Positions 17,945-27,554 of a stretch of 64,000 bases of DNA are shown here, one piece after another. The DNA comes from Geotoga petraea (GTDB taxonomy: Bacteria > Thermotogota > Thermotogae > Petrotogales > Petrotogaceae), in contig NZ_FMYV01000002.1 in the NCBI RefSeq assembly GCF_900102615.1, forward strand, positions 62,001 to 126,000, in the 5' to 3' direction. Below the pieces are notes generated by a model that was given only the letters and a program-made list of their open reading frames with translations, did no database searches and was not told the DNA's origin. Numbering within the stretch: the first letter of the stretch is position 1; each line of letters begins with the position of its first letter. The position numbers were made by a program, and so were the translations under genes.

Positions 17945-19822
17945 TTGTCAGATGATAAAAACAATAAAAACAATAAGAATCAAAAAAGAATAAATCCGGT
18001 AATTATAGTAATTTACTTTATTATAGCAAGTATAATGGTTCTATCAATTTTTTTAATAAATAACAATTCTAATCAAAGTGAATTGACTTATGATCAGTTT
18101 TTACAAATGATAAACGAAGAAAGAGTTGCAAGTATGCAAGTAGAAAACACAGGAAGTATTAACTTAACAACTAAGGATGGAAGCGAATTTGAATTATATG
18201 CACCAAGAATATTACAAGAAAGAGAGTTTTTGTATGGTTTAGCAAACAAGGGTATAAATATTAAGTTTGTAGAGGGAATAGGGTCAAGCTGGTGGGTGAA
18301 CCTTTTAACATACCTTTTGCCTATTGCATTTTTTATATTCTTGTGGATAATGATATTAAGGCCAAGAAACAGCGGCAATAGGGGAATTGGAGTTTCAAAA
18401 AGTCCTGCTAAAAAATACGATGTTAATAGACCTAAAGTAACGTTCAATGATGTTGCTGGTATTCAAGAGGCAAAAGAAGAATTAATTGATATAGTAAAAT
18501 TTCTTAAAAATCCTGATTCTTTTAGTAAAATAGGTGCCAGGATGCCAAAAGGGTTGCTCTTGGTTGGTGAACCCGGTACTGGTAAAACATTGTTAGCACG
18601 AGCAGTTGCTGGCGAAGCAGGCGTGCCTTTTTACTTTATAAGTGGTTCTGATTTTGTTGAAATGTTTGTTGGAGTTGGAGCTTCAAGAGTTAGAGAACTA
18701 TTTAAAGAAGCTAAAAAAGAAAAATCTGCCATAATTTTTATAGATGAAATTGATGCTGTCGGTAGGGCAAGAGGTGCCGGCTTGGGTGGTGGAAATGATG
18801 AAAGAGAACAAACTTTAAATTCACTTTTAGTAGAGATGGACGGTTTTGAAGTCAATTCAGGTATAGTAGTAATGGCTGCAACTAATAGACCGGATATACT
18901 TGATAGAGCTTTATTAAGGCCTGGAAGATTTGACAAAAAAATTATTATCGATAGACCAGATTTGGAAGGCAGAGAGGAAATCTTAAAAATACACATGAAA
19001 GGGAAAAAAATAGAACCGAATGTTGATGTGCACACTTTAGCACTTAGAACTCCTGGATTTGTTGGGGCAGATTTAGAAAATTTAATAAATGAAGCAGCCT
19101 TATTAGCTGCAGGAAATGGTAGAAAAACAATTAAAATGGAAGATTGTGAAGAAGCAATAGAGAGAGTAATAGCGGGGCCAGAAAGAAAATCAAGAATTAT
19201 TTCTGAAAATGAAAGAAGAATTATAGCTTTTCATGAATTGGGACATGCGATTGTTGGGCATTTGCTTCCGAATGCAGATCCAGTTCACAAGGTTACTATA
19301 GTACCAAGGGGCCATTCGGCTTTAGGTTATACATTGCAAATTCCCGAGGAAGATAAATTTTTAACATCAAAATCAGAATTTTATGATCGAATAACTACAA
19401 TGCTTGCAGGAAGAGCTTCTGAAGAATTATTTTTTAACGAAATTACCTCTGGAGCTGGGAATGATCTTAAAAGAGCCACTAAATTAGCAAAAGTAATGAT
19501 TTTACAATTAGGTATGAGTAAAAAAATAGGTCCAATAGCCTGGGGAGAGGAAGAAGGAGAAGTTTTCCTTGGTAAGGACTTGGCTAAAACAAAAAATTAC
19601 TCAGAAGATACAGCCGATGAAGTAGATTCTGAAATAAGAAAAATTATTAATGATTGTTATAAAATAGCTAAAGAAAAACTTGAGGAAAATAAAGAAAAAG
19701 TAGAGTATATAGCTGATATTCTTTTGAAAAAAGAAACAATATCAGGAGACGACTTAGAAGAATTAATGGAAAAAGAAGCTTACCAAATAAAATATATATA
19801 TGAAACAAAATATAAAGTATAA
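17945..19822 (+). CDS. ftsH: ATP-dependent zinc metalloprotease FtsH
   Basis: Membrane-anchored AAA+ protease for quality control of membrane and regulatory proteins. The 625-residue product begins at a TTG (GGGAG upstream). It has two membrane segments (about 17-39 and 117-139) flanking an extracytoplasmic domain, then Walker A GEPGTGKT near residue 207 and Walker B AIIFIDEIDAVGR. The second region of homology is NRPDILDRALLRPGRFD, and the zinc site HELGH is at residues 430-434. Length and order match the family. Confidence 0.97.
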   Translation: MSDDKNNKNNKNQKRINPVIIVIYFIIASIMVLSIFLINNNSNQSELTYDQFLQMINEERVASMQVENTGSINLTTKDGSEFELYAPRILQEREFLYGLANKGINIKFVEGIGSSWWVNLLTYLLPIAFFIFLWIMILRPRNSGNRGIGVSKSPAKKYDVNRPKVTFNDVAGIQEAKEELIDIVKFLKNPDSFSKIGARMPKGLLLVGEPGTGKTLLARAVAGEAGVPFYFISGSDFVEMFVGVGASRVRELFKEAKKEKSAIIFIDEIDAVGRARGAGLGGGNDEREQTLNSLLVEMDGFEVNSGIVVMAATNRPDILDRALLRPGRFDKKIIIDRPDLEGREEILKIHMKGKKIEPNVDVHTLALRTPGFVGADLENLINEAALLAAGNGRKTIKMEDCEEAIERVIAGPERKSRIISENERRIIAFHELGHAIVGHLLPNADPVHKVTIVPRGHSALGYTLQIPEEDKFLTSKSEFYDRITTMLAGRASEELFFNEITSGAGNDLKRATKLAKVMILQLGMSKKIGPIAWGEEEGEVFLGKDLAKTKNYSEDTADEVDSEIRKIINDCYKIAKEKLEENKEKVEYIADILLKKETISGDDLEELMEKEAYQIKYIYETKYKV

Positions 19823-19870
19823 AATAGTGACTTGAAAGATAATCAGCAAAAAATTTAAGGAGGGGGATGT

Positions 19871-20293
19871 ATGAATAAAGATATTAATAACATTGTTGAT
19901 AAAGAATACAATTTTAATTTTAAATTTAGCTCAGAAGATTTGATATGGTCTGAAGATGATGATTTATTAAACGATAAATTATTAAGTACTTCTTCGTTAA
20001 TTGAAGAGATTCATAAAGCTGCTTTTGAAATATTATCGGATTATCTTGGAAATGATGAAACATCAGTAGTTTCAAATATAAAGCTAACACATCTTTCTCT
20101 AACTCCGTACGATACAAATGTTTATTTGAAAATTATTCCAGAAAAAATTATTAACAATAACATTTATTTTAAAGGTGAAGCTTTTGATGAAATAAATAAA
20201 ATTGCTGAATTTAATTTAATTAGAACAGTTGTGTCAAAAAAATATTTAAAAAAACAAAAAGAAGAAAAAATAAAAACAATAAATAAAATTTAA
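19871..20293 (+). CDS. Hotdog-fold thioesterase-like protein
   Basis: A 140-residue protein with an acidic N-terminal extension of about 40 residues. The rest follows the FlK-like hotdog pattern of single-domain thioesterases: LIEEIHKAAFEILSDYLG, then ETSVVSNIKLTHLSLTPYDTNVYLKI, then a strand pair ending FKGEAFDEINKIAEFNLIRTVV. The conserved His in KLTHL and the Glu/Thr of ETSV correspond to the active-site region of that group. A CoA-thioester substrate is likely but unknown. The usual arginine in the last strand is kept. AAGGAGGGGG precedes the ATG. It stands alone between ftsH and the response regulator. Confidence 0.6.
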   Translation: MNKDINNIVDKEYNFNFKFSSEDLIWSEDDDLLNDKLLSTSSLIEEIHKAAFEILSDYLGNDETSVVSNIKLTHLSLTPYDTNVYLKIIPEKIINNNIYFKGEAFDEINKIAEFNLIRTVVSKKYLKKQKEEKIKTINKI

Positions 20294-20313
20294 CCCAAAA
20301 GGGGGGAATTATT

Positions 20314-21042
20314 ATGGCAAAGAAAACTATTATGATAGTTGAAGATGATCCTGCAATTTCTGAAATGCTATCAATTAATCTTTCAAAAGAAGGATATGAT
20401 GTATTATCAGCAGGTTCAGCAGATGAAGCTCTTAAGGTAGTTGAAGAAAAAGATGTAGACTTTTTCATTGTAGATATAATGTTACCTGGTTCTATGGATG
20501 GATTTGATTTAATAAGAATTATTAAAAGTAACGAGAATCACAAAGCAACTCCGGTATTAATATTAAGTGCTAAAGATGATGCTGCCGATAAAGTTGCTGG
20601 ATTAGAATTAGGTAGTGATGACTATGTTACAAAACCATTCAATGTAAGAGAGTTGTTAGCAAGAATTAAAAGTATTTTTAGAAGACAAACTACAGCTTCA
20701 CAGATGAAAGAAGAAGGCCCAAAGAAAATATCTGCAAAAGACTTAGTAATTGATACAGAAAGATTGGAGGTTTGGGTTAGAGGAGAATTAGTTAGTTTAA
20801 CTCCATTAGAATTTGATCTTTTAGTATTCCTTGCAAAAAATGAAGGTAAAGTATTTAACAGAGATGTTCTTTTAGATAAATTATGGGGTTATGATTACTA
20901 TGGAGATACCAGAACAGTTGATGTGCACATAAGAAGATTAAGAACAAAAATTGAAGAAGATCCTTCAAATCCAAAATATATTATAACCGTAAGAGGTAAA
21001 GGATATAAGTTTAGAGATCCAGGAAAAGATAAAAACGATTAA
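20314..21042 (+). CDS. OmpR/PhoB-family response regulator
   Basis: The 242-residue product has a receiver domain (about 4-120) with the acidic pair Glu10/Asp11/Asp12, phospho-acceptor Asp54 in VDIMLPG, the Thr/Ser and Lys of ILSAKDD and TKPF, and a C-terminal winged helix (about 140-236) with LTPLEFDLLVFLAKNEG and RTVDVHIRRLRTKIE. It is paired with the histidine kinase 69 bases downstream, but a terminator lies between the two. A PhoB/WalR-type role is possible; the regulon is not visible from the sequence. Confidence 0.93.
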   Translation: MAKKTIMIVEDDPAISEMLSINLSKEGYDVLSAGSADEALKVVEEKDVDFFIVDIMLPGSMDGFDLIRIIKSNENHKATPVLILSAKDDAADKVAGLELGSDDYVTKPFNVRELLARIKSIFRRQTTASQMKEEGPKKISAKDLVIDTERLEVWVRGELVSLTPLEFDLLVFLAKNEGKVFNRDVLLDKLWGYDYYGDTRTVDVHIRRLRTKIEEDPSNPKYIITVRGKGYKFRDPGKDKND

Positions 21043-21053
21043 TATAAATTATT

Positions 21054-21085
21054 AAAGCGGCAGATTTTTTTCTGTCGCTTTTTTT
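21054..21085 (+). terminator. Intrinsic terminator between response regulator and kinase
   Basis: An 11-bp stem with one G-U pair (AAAGCGGCAGA at 21054-21064 with TCTGTCGCTTT at 21071-21081) encloses a six-T loop and runs into a T tract. It lies inside the two-component pair and would reduce transcription of the kinase relative to the regulator. Confidence 0.8.
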
Positions 21086-21111
21086 CAATTGTCATTTTTA
21101 GAGGTGATATA

Positions 21112-22401
21112 ATGATAATTTATACCATTTTAACAATTGTTTTAATTATACTTACGCTTGCTTTTATTTATTATTATTTTAGTATGAGAAATATAAAAGG
21201 TAATTATAAAAAGCTAAAAAAAGAAATTTCCAAAACAGTCCAAGTAAACATAAATAATCCATCTGACGACTTTTTATTACATCAATTGAATAATACTATA
21301 AAAAAGCTAAAGAATAACTATGAATCAGAAAAAAACCGTAGAAGAAATATATATTCTATTTTAGACTCTTTAAACGAGGGTGTGATTTTAGTTTCTTTAT
21401 ATGAAGGAGATTTAATCAAGGTTGACTTTGCAAATACGTCTTCAAGAAAAATATTTACTATAGAAGATTATATTGGTAGGTCTCTCGCAGAGATTGTTGA
21501 CTCTCACAATTTGATAGATTTAATATTAAAGAGTTACAAAAGGAATGAAGAACTTCAAGAAGAAATACTTTTTTATTCACCGGAAAAAAGATACTATAAT
21601 TGTACAGTAAAATCGCCTTCAATAGATGAAAAATACAAAATAATAATTTTAACCGATATAACAAGAGAGAAAAACTTTGAATCATTAAGAAAAGAATTTT
21701 TTACTATAATGTCTCATGAATTAAGAACGCCTTTGACTGTTATAAATGGTTATGTAGAAAATTTACTGATGGATGAATCGATTGATAAATATTACAAAAA
21801 AATGTTAAATATAATTGAAGATGAAACTGCCAGGCTTACAAGATTGGTAAATGATTTATTGGATTTAGGAAGGTTGGAAAAAAATATCAATACAGAGATG
21901 TCAATGGAGAAAGTAAATATTTCAAATATTGCTACCAAATCCTATAATTTTTTCTCAATGTTAGCCAATGAAATGGATATAAACTTAATTTCTGAAATAG
22001 AAGAAGATATATACATAAAAGCTAATGATGACAGAATTTTACAAGTCATTTATAATTTATTAGATAATGCTTTGAAGTTTACGTCTTTAAAGAAATCAAC
22101 TAAAAAAAATGTTTGGATTAGACTTTATCAAGAGAAAAATGAAGAAAAAAATGAGGTTGTCTTAGAAATCGAAGATGATGGAATTGGGATCCCCTCAAAA
22201 GAAATACAAAAAATTTACGATATGTTTTATAGAGTTGATAAATCAAGGACTAGACAAATTGGTGGGTTTGGATTAGGTCTTTATATAGTTAAAACCATAT
22301 TAGATAAGCATAATGCAAGAATTTATTTGGAAAGTGAAGAAAACAACGGCACTTTATTTAAAATAAATTTTAAAGGAGGAAATGCTAATGAGAGCGTATG
22401 A
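21112..22401 (+). CDS. PAS-containing sensor histidine kinase
   Basis: The 429-residue kinase has one N-terminal membrane helix (about 2-24), a short coiled linker, a PAS-like domain (about 80-190), and a HisKA domain with the H-box SHELRTP (His202). The ATPase domain has NLLDNALKF (N box), EDDGIGIP (G1), FYRVDKSR (F box) and GGFGLGLYIVK (G2). There is no periplasmic sensor domain, so the signal is probably cytoplasmic or membrane-borne. It is the cognate of the response regulator just upstream. Its last 14 bases overlap the pyrimidine-nucleoside phosphorylase start. Confidence 0.92.
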   Translation: MIIYTILTIVLIILTLAFIYYYFSMRNIKGNYKKLKKEISKTVQVNINNPSDDFLLHQLNNTIKKLKNNYESEKNRRRNIYSILDSLNEGVILVSLYEGDLIKVDFANTSSRKIFTIEDYIGRSLAEIVDSHNLIDLILKSYKRNEELQEEILFYSPEKRYYNCTVKSPSIDEKYKIIILTDITREKNFESLRKEFFTIMSHELRTPLTVINGYVENLLMDESIDKYYKKMLNIIEDETARLTRLVNDLLDLGRLEKNINTEMSMEKVNISNIATKSYNFFSMLANEMDINLISEIEEDIYIKANDDRILQVIYNLLDNALKFTSLKKSTKKNVWIRLYQEKNEEKNEVVLEIEDDGIGIPSKEIQKIYDMFYRVDKSRTRQIGGFGLGLYIVKTILDKHNARIYLESEENNGTLFKINFKGGNANESV

Positions 22402-23695
22402 TGTAATAATGAAAAAAAGAAATGGATTAGAAAATACAAAAGAAGAAGTTGAATTCATGATTAATAACTATGTTTCAGGAGAACTAAAAGATTATCAAAT
22501 GGCAGCATGGTTGATGGCAGTATACTTTAATCACATGACTGATGAAGAAAGATATAATCTCACAATAGCTATGTTAAACAGTGGAGATAGAGTCTCTTTA
22601 AAAGACATTAAAGGGAAAAAAATAGATAAGCATTCGACAGGTGGAGTTGGTGACAAAACAACAATAGCATTAGCACCAATGGTAGCATCTTTAGGATTAT
22701 CAGTTTCAAAATTATCTGGTAGAGGATTAGGACACACAGGCGGTACAATTGATAAGCTTGAATCTATACCGGGCTATAAAACTGCTTTGAGTACTGAAGA
22801 ATTTATAGATATTGCAAATAAAACTGGTATTGCAATTGCAGGCCAAACGGCAAATATTGCACCTGCAGATAAAAAAATTTACGCTTTGAGAGATCTTACT
22901 GCAACTGTTGACGAAATATCTTTAATTGCTTCGAGTATAATGAGTAAAAAATTAGCTATTGATTCTGATGGAATAATACTTGATGTAAAAGCCGGAACAG
23001 GTGCTTTTATGAAAGATATACAAGATGCTAAGACACTTGCAGAGTCAATGGTTAGTATAGGGAAAATGAATGGTAAAAATATGAAAGCTTTAGTTACCAA
23101 TATGAACCAACCTTTGGGAATGAAAGTAGGAAATGCATTAGAAGTTTACGAAGCAATTGAAACAGTAAAAGGTAAAGGGCCAAATGATTTTCAAGAACTT
23201 TGCGTTGAGTTAGCTTGCTATATGGCAGAGTTATCTGAAGAAATGAGTTATGAAGAAGCTAAGGAAAAATTGAATAAAAACATTGAAAATGGTACTGTAG
23301 CAAAAAAAATGAAAGAATGGATTAGTGCTCAAGGTGGCAATTCAGAAGTTGTAGACGATCCAAATTTACTAACTATATCTAAAAATAAAAAAGAAATATA
23401 TGCAGAAAATGATGGATATATTTTTAATTTTGATACTGAAAAAATTGGTATAGCTTCTATGATGTTAGGAGCAGGAAGAGCAACTAAAGAAGACGTAATT
23501 GATCTTAGCGTTGGCTTAGAAGTTCATGTTAAGCTTGGTGATAAAATAAAAAAAGGTGATAAAATTGTAACGCTTTATTATTCTGACAATTCTGATTTAA
23601 AAGAATCCGAAAAGACAATTAAAAATGCTATAAAAATTTCTGATAAAAAACCAGATGAATTTATTGTCAAAACTATTTATGAAATAATTGACTAA
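22388..23695 (+). CDS. pdp: Pyrimidine-nucleoside phosphorylase
   Basis: Phosphorolysis of uridine and (deoxy)thymidine gives the base and ribose 1-phosphate. The 435-residue product has the family signature SKLSGRGLGHTGGTIDKLE and the phosphate site KHSTGGVGDK, then GQTANIAPADKKIYALRDLTATV. The all-alpha lobe is N-terminal, and a C-terminal alpha/beta lobe follows. I chose the second ATG (22388) since it is 8 bases from AAAGGAGG, while the first is only 2 bases away. The overlap with the kinase gene implies co-transcription, perhaps without functional linkage. Confidence 0.92.
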   Translation: MRAYDVIMKKRNGLENTKEEVEFMINNYVSGELKDYQMAAWLMAVYFNHMTDEERYNLTIAMLNSGDRVSLKDIKGKKIDKHSTGGVGDKTTIALAPMVASLGLSVSKLSGRGLGHTGGTIDKLESIPGYKTALSTEEFIDIANKTGIAIAGQTANIAPADKKIYALRDLTATVDEISLIASSIMSKKLAIDSDGIILDVKAGTGAFMKDIQDAKTLAESMVSIGKMNGKNMKALVTNMNQPLGMKVGNALEVYEAIETVKGKGPNDFQELCVELACYMAELSEEMSYEEAKEKLNKNIENGTVAKKMKEWISAQGGNSEVVDDPNLLTISKNKKEIYAENDGYIFNFDTEKIGIASMMLGAGRATKEDVIDLSVGLEVHVKLGDKIKKGDKIVTLYYSDNSDLKESEKTIKNAIKISDKKPDEFIVKTIYEIID

Positions 23696-23709
23696 GGGGG
23701 AAGGGTGTT

Positions 23710-25380
23710 TTGAATAAGTTATTATTTATATTATTAACTATATTAACTACAATTACAGTATTCTCTGATGCATATTTATTAACAAAACCATCAACTCCTT
23801 TAGAATTTAAAACAATTAAAAAATCAAGTGAATTTTTTGTGAATTCTAATATTTTTGAATCTGATAATATTTCAAAAAATTCAAACAATAATATATTTTT
23901 TTATGTCTATAATCAAAAAATATTAGAGATAAATTTAAAAAATCAATATTCTAAAATAGATTTTAATAAAAAATATGAAAATTCAATTTTAGAATCAGAA
24001 GGTGAAGTTTATATCAGAAAAGATGTTATAGAAAATTTTTTATTCCTAAAATCTTATGAAACTGTTCAGAATTTATATTTTTTTGATCAAATGCCTTTAA
24101 TTAAAGACATAGTATTCACAAATAACAAATTTGAAATTGAGTTTGATAGAACAATTCATGATTCAATGTTTAATATAAATGAAGTTAATTCGTCAATTAT
24201 TCTTTCAATTAAACCGGTACTTGATATAAAATTTATACCTTCTAATTTAAATTATACTTACGATAGAGGCCAAATATATTTAAAATTTAATGATATTCCA
24301 AATTATGAAAAATCAATAAAAGGACCCCGTTTTACTTTAGATTTTAACTATTCTGAAAAATTCATGCCCGTTAAAGAAATAAATAATAATTATAAAGGCT
24401 TAGAATATGATCAGGGAAAATATTTAGTTTCAGGCAATGAAATACAGGTTTATAGCCTTAAGATAGATCCGTCAAAATATGATTTTCAGATAGGTCTCAA
24501 TAATTTAGGTAACTCAAAAACAGTAAAATCTTATTTTGAAGATAACCAAGATATAATTGCGTCTATAAATGCATCTTTTTTTGATGTGAAAACATTGGAA
24601 CCTTTGGGTAATATAATTGTTAATGGAGAAATCCAACATCTTAGCGCCTATTCGAGGCCAGCCTTTTTTATCAATAAAAATGGCAAAATGAACATAGATT
24701 ATGTAAAGTTAGAATATAAAGTGAATTTAGATGGAATGCTTTTTTGGGTTAAATCAGTTAATTCCAAATGGAAAGCAGAAGTAAAAATTTATACCAGCAA
24801 ATACAAGGGCGAAATAGAAGAGTCTTTTGAAGAATATCTTTTCTTTGTTATAGAAGACTCAGAAATAAAAAAGATTAATTCTAAGGATTATTCAGAATCT
24901 CAAAAACTATTAATAATAAGCAAAAAATATGAAAAATATCTACAAGAAATAAAAGTAGGATCGGACGTAACCTTTGATATAACTTATAGTGAAAATATAG
25001 AATCAAGTATAAAAACTCTTGTAGAAGGCGGACCTATTTTATTGAATGATGAATATAGTGAAGAAATGTTATTAGAAGAAAAAAGAGCATATTCTAATGG
25101 GATTATTTATGGTAAATCCCCCAGGACAGCATTTGCAATTGATAATGAAAATATGGTAACATTTATTGTGGTTGAAGGTTACGTTGATGAAAATTTAGGT
25201 TTAAATTATGATGGGATGAAAGAATTATTAGACTTAATGGGAAATTATAAAAAAGCAATCATGTTCGATGGGGGAGGATCATCACTTTTCTATTACGATG
25301 GGAAAATAATGAATAACGGGAGTGAAAGATTAAGAGATTATATTCCTGTATTTATAAATATCTATCCTGTAGATAAATAA
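23710..25380 (+). CDS. Secreted phosphodiester glycosidase (NAGPA domain) protein
   Basis: The 556-residue protein starts at a TTG after AAGGGGGAAGGGTG and has a signal peptide (about 1-20, ending SDA). Residues 20-230 are beta-rich with no family I recognise, possibly an AMIN-like or copper-amine-oxidase-N-like module. From about 235 the NAGPA fold appears: ASINASFFDVKTLEPLGNIIV, SRPAFFINKNGK, GKSPRTAFAI, and the closing KKAIMFDGGGSSLFYYDG. NAGPA-type proteins cleave sugar-phosphodiester or exopolysaccharide links. Here it is probably extracytoplasmic and acts on envelope polymers, but the substrate is unknown. Confidence 0.85.
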   Translation: MNKLLFILLTILTTITVFSDAYLLTKPSTPLEFKTIKKSSEFFVNSNIFESDNISKNSNNNIFFYVYNQKILEINLKNQYSKIDFNKKYENSILESEGEVYIRKDVIENFLFLKSYETVQNLYFFDQMPLIKDIVFTNNKFEIEFDRTIHDSMFNINEVNSSIILSIKPVLDIKFIPSNLNYTYDRGQIYLKFNDIPNYEKSIKGPRFTLDFNYSEKFMPVKEINNNYKGLEYDQGKYLVSGNEIQVYSLKIDPSKYDFQIGLNNLGNSKTVKSYFEDNQDIIASINASFFDVKTLEPLGNIIVNGEIQHLSAYSRPAFFINKNGKMNIDYVKLEYKVNLDGMLFWVKSVNSKWKAEVKIYTSKYKGEIEESFEEYLFFVIEDSEIKKINSKDYSESQKLLIISKKYEKYLQEIKVGSDVTFDITYSENIESSIKTLVEGGPILLNDEYSEEMLLEEKRAYSNGIIYGKSPRTAFAIDNENMVTFIVVEGYVDENLGLNYDGMKELLDLMGNYKKAIMFDGGGSSLFYYDGKIMNNGSERLRDYIPVFINIYPVDK

Positions 25381-25406
25381 AAATATGTTACTGGAGGTGG
25401 GGAATT

Positions 25407-27470
25407 ATGGGGAAGTTTAATACTACCCAAAAAAGAGTTATAGGCGTATTTGGACATCATGCATGCGGTAAAACAACTTTAATGGATGCTATTTTAAAAG
25501 ACTATGCTGGTGCAGACAGAATAGGACAAAAATATTTAGATAAAGAACCCATAGAAAAAGAAAAAGGAGCAACATATTCTAATCATGTGGTAACTGTAGA
25601 TTATGAAGATTTACGTGTAAATTTTATCGATACTCCAGGTTCAGCAGAATTTTTAGGAGATATTGAAATTGCTCTTCATTCAGTAGATAATGTATTGATA
25701 GTTGTAAATGCACATGCAGGAGTTGAAGTATCAACAGAAAGAATTTGGAATGTAGCGAGAGAAATGAACAAGCCTGTTTTATTTTTTATAAATCAGGTTG
25801 ATAAAGAAGGATCTAACTTTGGTAACGTAGTTTCTCAATTAAAAGAAAAATTTGAAGATGGATTAAAAATAGTTCCTTTCCAAGTTCCTATTGGGGAAGG
25901 TGAAAAGTTTAAAGGTATTGTTAATTTACTTACAAAAAGTAGTTACATATATGAAAAAGATACATCAGGTAAATATACCGAAATTAATGATGTAGATAAA
26001 GATGCAAAAGAATATTTTGATCTTTACCATTCTGAACTGGTTGAAGATATAGTTGAATTTGATGACGAATTACTGGAAAAATATTTTGAAGGAGGAGAAG
26101 ATTCTCTTTCACAAGATGATTTAATGAACGATTTACATGAAGCTTTTGATCACGATGCTATTGCACCTGTTTTAGTTGGTTCAGCTCTACAAAATATTGG
26201 GGTAGATAGATTGTTAACAGCACTAAAAAAATTTGGTATGCTTGTTTCAGAAAGAATTTTTGAAACTGAAGATGGTGCAGAGATAAAACCTGATGAAAAT
26301 GGAGATTTAACTGGAATTATTATAAAAAATGATGTTGATCCTTTTGTTGGAAAATTAACTTATATAAGAATAGTTTCAGGACAATTAAAAGCTGGAGATT
26401 CATTTTATATAGTACAGCAAGAGTCAAATGAAAAAGCTTCACATCTATATATTCCAAGAAGTGATAAAAATGAAGAATTAGATGTAGCTAGTCCGGGGGA
26501 TATTATTTTAATACCTAAATTGAAAAATACATTTATAGGTTCAACAATAACAAAAGGGAAAAAAGTGATTTTAAAAGAAGCTAAGTTTCCAGAACCTATG
26601 ATTTCTAAATCTATTAGTCCTGAATCTAAAAATGAAATAGATAAGATCACAAATGCGCTTCAAAAACTATCCGAATCTGACCCTACCTTTACTTGGAATT
26701 TTGACTCAGAAACTGGTGAAACTGTTGTTAGTGGTATAGGTTCAACCCATTTAGAAGTTATGATGGAAAGACTTAAGAAAAATTTTGAAATTAAGATCAA
26801 TATAGGTGAACCAAAAATTGCATATAGAGAAACTATTAGAACTTCTACCGAAGCAGAATATAAACATAAAAAACAAACTGGTGGTCATGGGCAATATGGG
26901 CATGTTAAAATTAGAGTAGAACCGCTTCAACGCGGAGAAGGGTATGAATTTGTAGACGAAATAGTTGGAGGAGTTATACCAAAAAGTTATATTCCTTCAG
27001 TTGATAAAGGAATACAAGAAGCTATGAAAAATGGAATCTTAGCAGGTTACCCCGTTGTTGATGTTAAAGTTACGCTATACGATGGTTCTCATCATGAAGT
27101 TGATTCTTCTGATATCGCTTTTCAAATTGCAGCAAGAGCTGCCTTTAAAGAAGCTCTTAAAATGGCAAAATCAGTGATATTAGAACCTATAATGCAAGTT
27201 GAAGTTTTTGTTCCAAATGAATATACTGGAGACGTAATGGGAGAAATTACCTCAAAGAGAGGAAGACCAATGGGAATGGAAAACTATGGGAAAGGTAATG
27301 ATAAAATAAATGCAGAAATACCTTTAGCCGAAATGATGGACTTTTCTCCAAGACTTAGCTCTTTAACCTCAGGAAAAGGTTATTTTAATATGAAATTTTC
27401 TCATTATAATGAAACAAGTCCTGATATACAAGATAAAATTATAAAAGAATCTAAAGTAGAAACAGAATAA
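25407..27470 (+). CDS. EF-G-like translation GTPase paralogue
   Basis: The 687-residue product has the five-domain layout of EF-G but a variant P loop, GHHACGKTT in place of GHIDAGKTT, plus DTPGSAEF and NQVDKEG in the G domain. This is the sequence style of the EF-G-II/EF-G-like group found in Thermotogales beside the canonical FusA. Domain IV keeps KKQTGGHGQYGHVKI, and domain V keeps EVFVPNEYTGDVMGEITSKRGRPMG. The factor probably binds the ribosome and hydrolyses GTP; a distinct role from translocation is suspected in this subfamily but not proven. It ends in a strong terminator. The canonical fusA is not in the window. Confidence 0.85.
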   Translation: MGKFNTTQKRVIGVFGHHACGKTTLMDAILKDYAGADRIGQKYLDKEPIEKEKGATYSNHVVTVDYEDLRVNFIDTPGSAEFLGDIEIALHSVDNVLIVVNAHAGVEVSTERIWNVAREMNKPVLFFINQVDKEGSNFGNVVSQLKEKFEDGLKIVPFQVPIGEGEKFKGIVNLLTKSSYIYEKDTSGKYTEINDVDKDAKEYFDLYHSELVEDIVEFDDELLEKYFEGGEDSLSQDDLMNDLHEAFDHDAIAPVLVGSALQNIGVDRLLTALKKFGMLVSERIFETEDGAEIKPDENGDLTGIIIKNDVDPFVGKLTYIRIVSGQLKAGDSFYIVQQESNEKASHLYIPRSDKNEELDVASPGDIILIPKLKNTFIGSTITKGKKVILKEAKFPEPMISKSISPESKNEIDKITNALQKLSESDPTFTWNFDSETGETVVSGIGSTHLEVMMERLKKNFEIKINIGEPKIAYRETIRTSTEAEYKHKKQTGGHGQYGHVKIRVEPLQRGEGYEFVDEIVGGVIPKSYIPSVDKGIQEAMKNGILAGYPVVDVKVTLYDGSHHEVDSSDIAFQIAARAAFKEALKMAKSVILEPIMQVEVFVPNEYTGDVMGEITSKRGRPMGMENYGKGNDKINAEIPLAEMMDFSPRLSSLTSGKGYFNMKFSHYNETSPDIQDKIIKESKVETE

Positions 27471-27485
27471 AACATATTTTAAATT

Positions 27486-27517
27486 AAAGAGGCATCTATA
27501 AATGCCTCTTTTTTTTT
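27486..27517 (+). terminator. Intrinsic terminator after EF-G-like gene
   Basis: AAAGAGGCAT (27486-27495) pairs with ATGCCTCTTT (27502-27511) around a six-base loop, followed by a run of T. Its GAGGCAT/ATGCCTC core resembles that of the trp attenuator terminator at the right end of the window. Confidence 0.9.
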
Positions 27518-27519
27518 GA

Positions 27520-27525
27520 TATAAT
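27520..27525 (+). promoter_or_regulatory. Candidate -10 box for the pduO-ylxP-yqeK operon
   Basis: TATAAT sits directly after the terminator of the EF-G-like gene and 30 bases before the next start. No good -35 is present because that position falls in the terminator hairpin. Confidence 0.4.
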
Positions 27526-27554
27526 TATATTGATAAAATAACGGGGGTGTTTTT

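Noticed and set aside
18631-19035. Open frame of 134 codons antisense to ftsH
   Set aside because: It lies wholly within the conserved FtsH AAA domain, has no ribosome binding site and no recognisable protein features; it is a shadow frame.
27471-27554. Cobalamin riboswitch before the adenosyltransferase gene
   Set aside because: The 84-base gap is filled by a terminator and a -10 box; there is no B12-box-like sequence or room for the aptamer.
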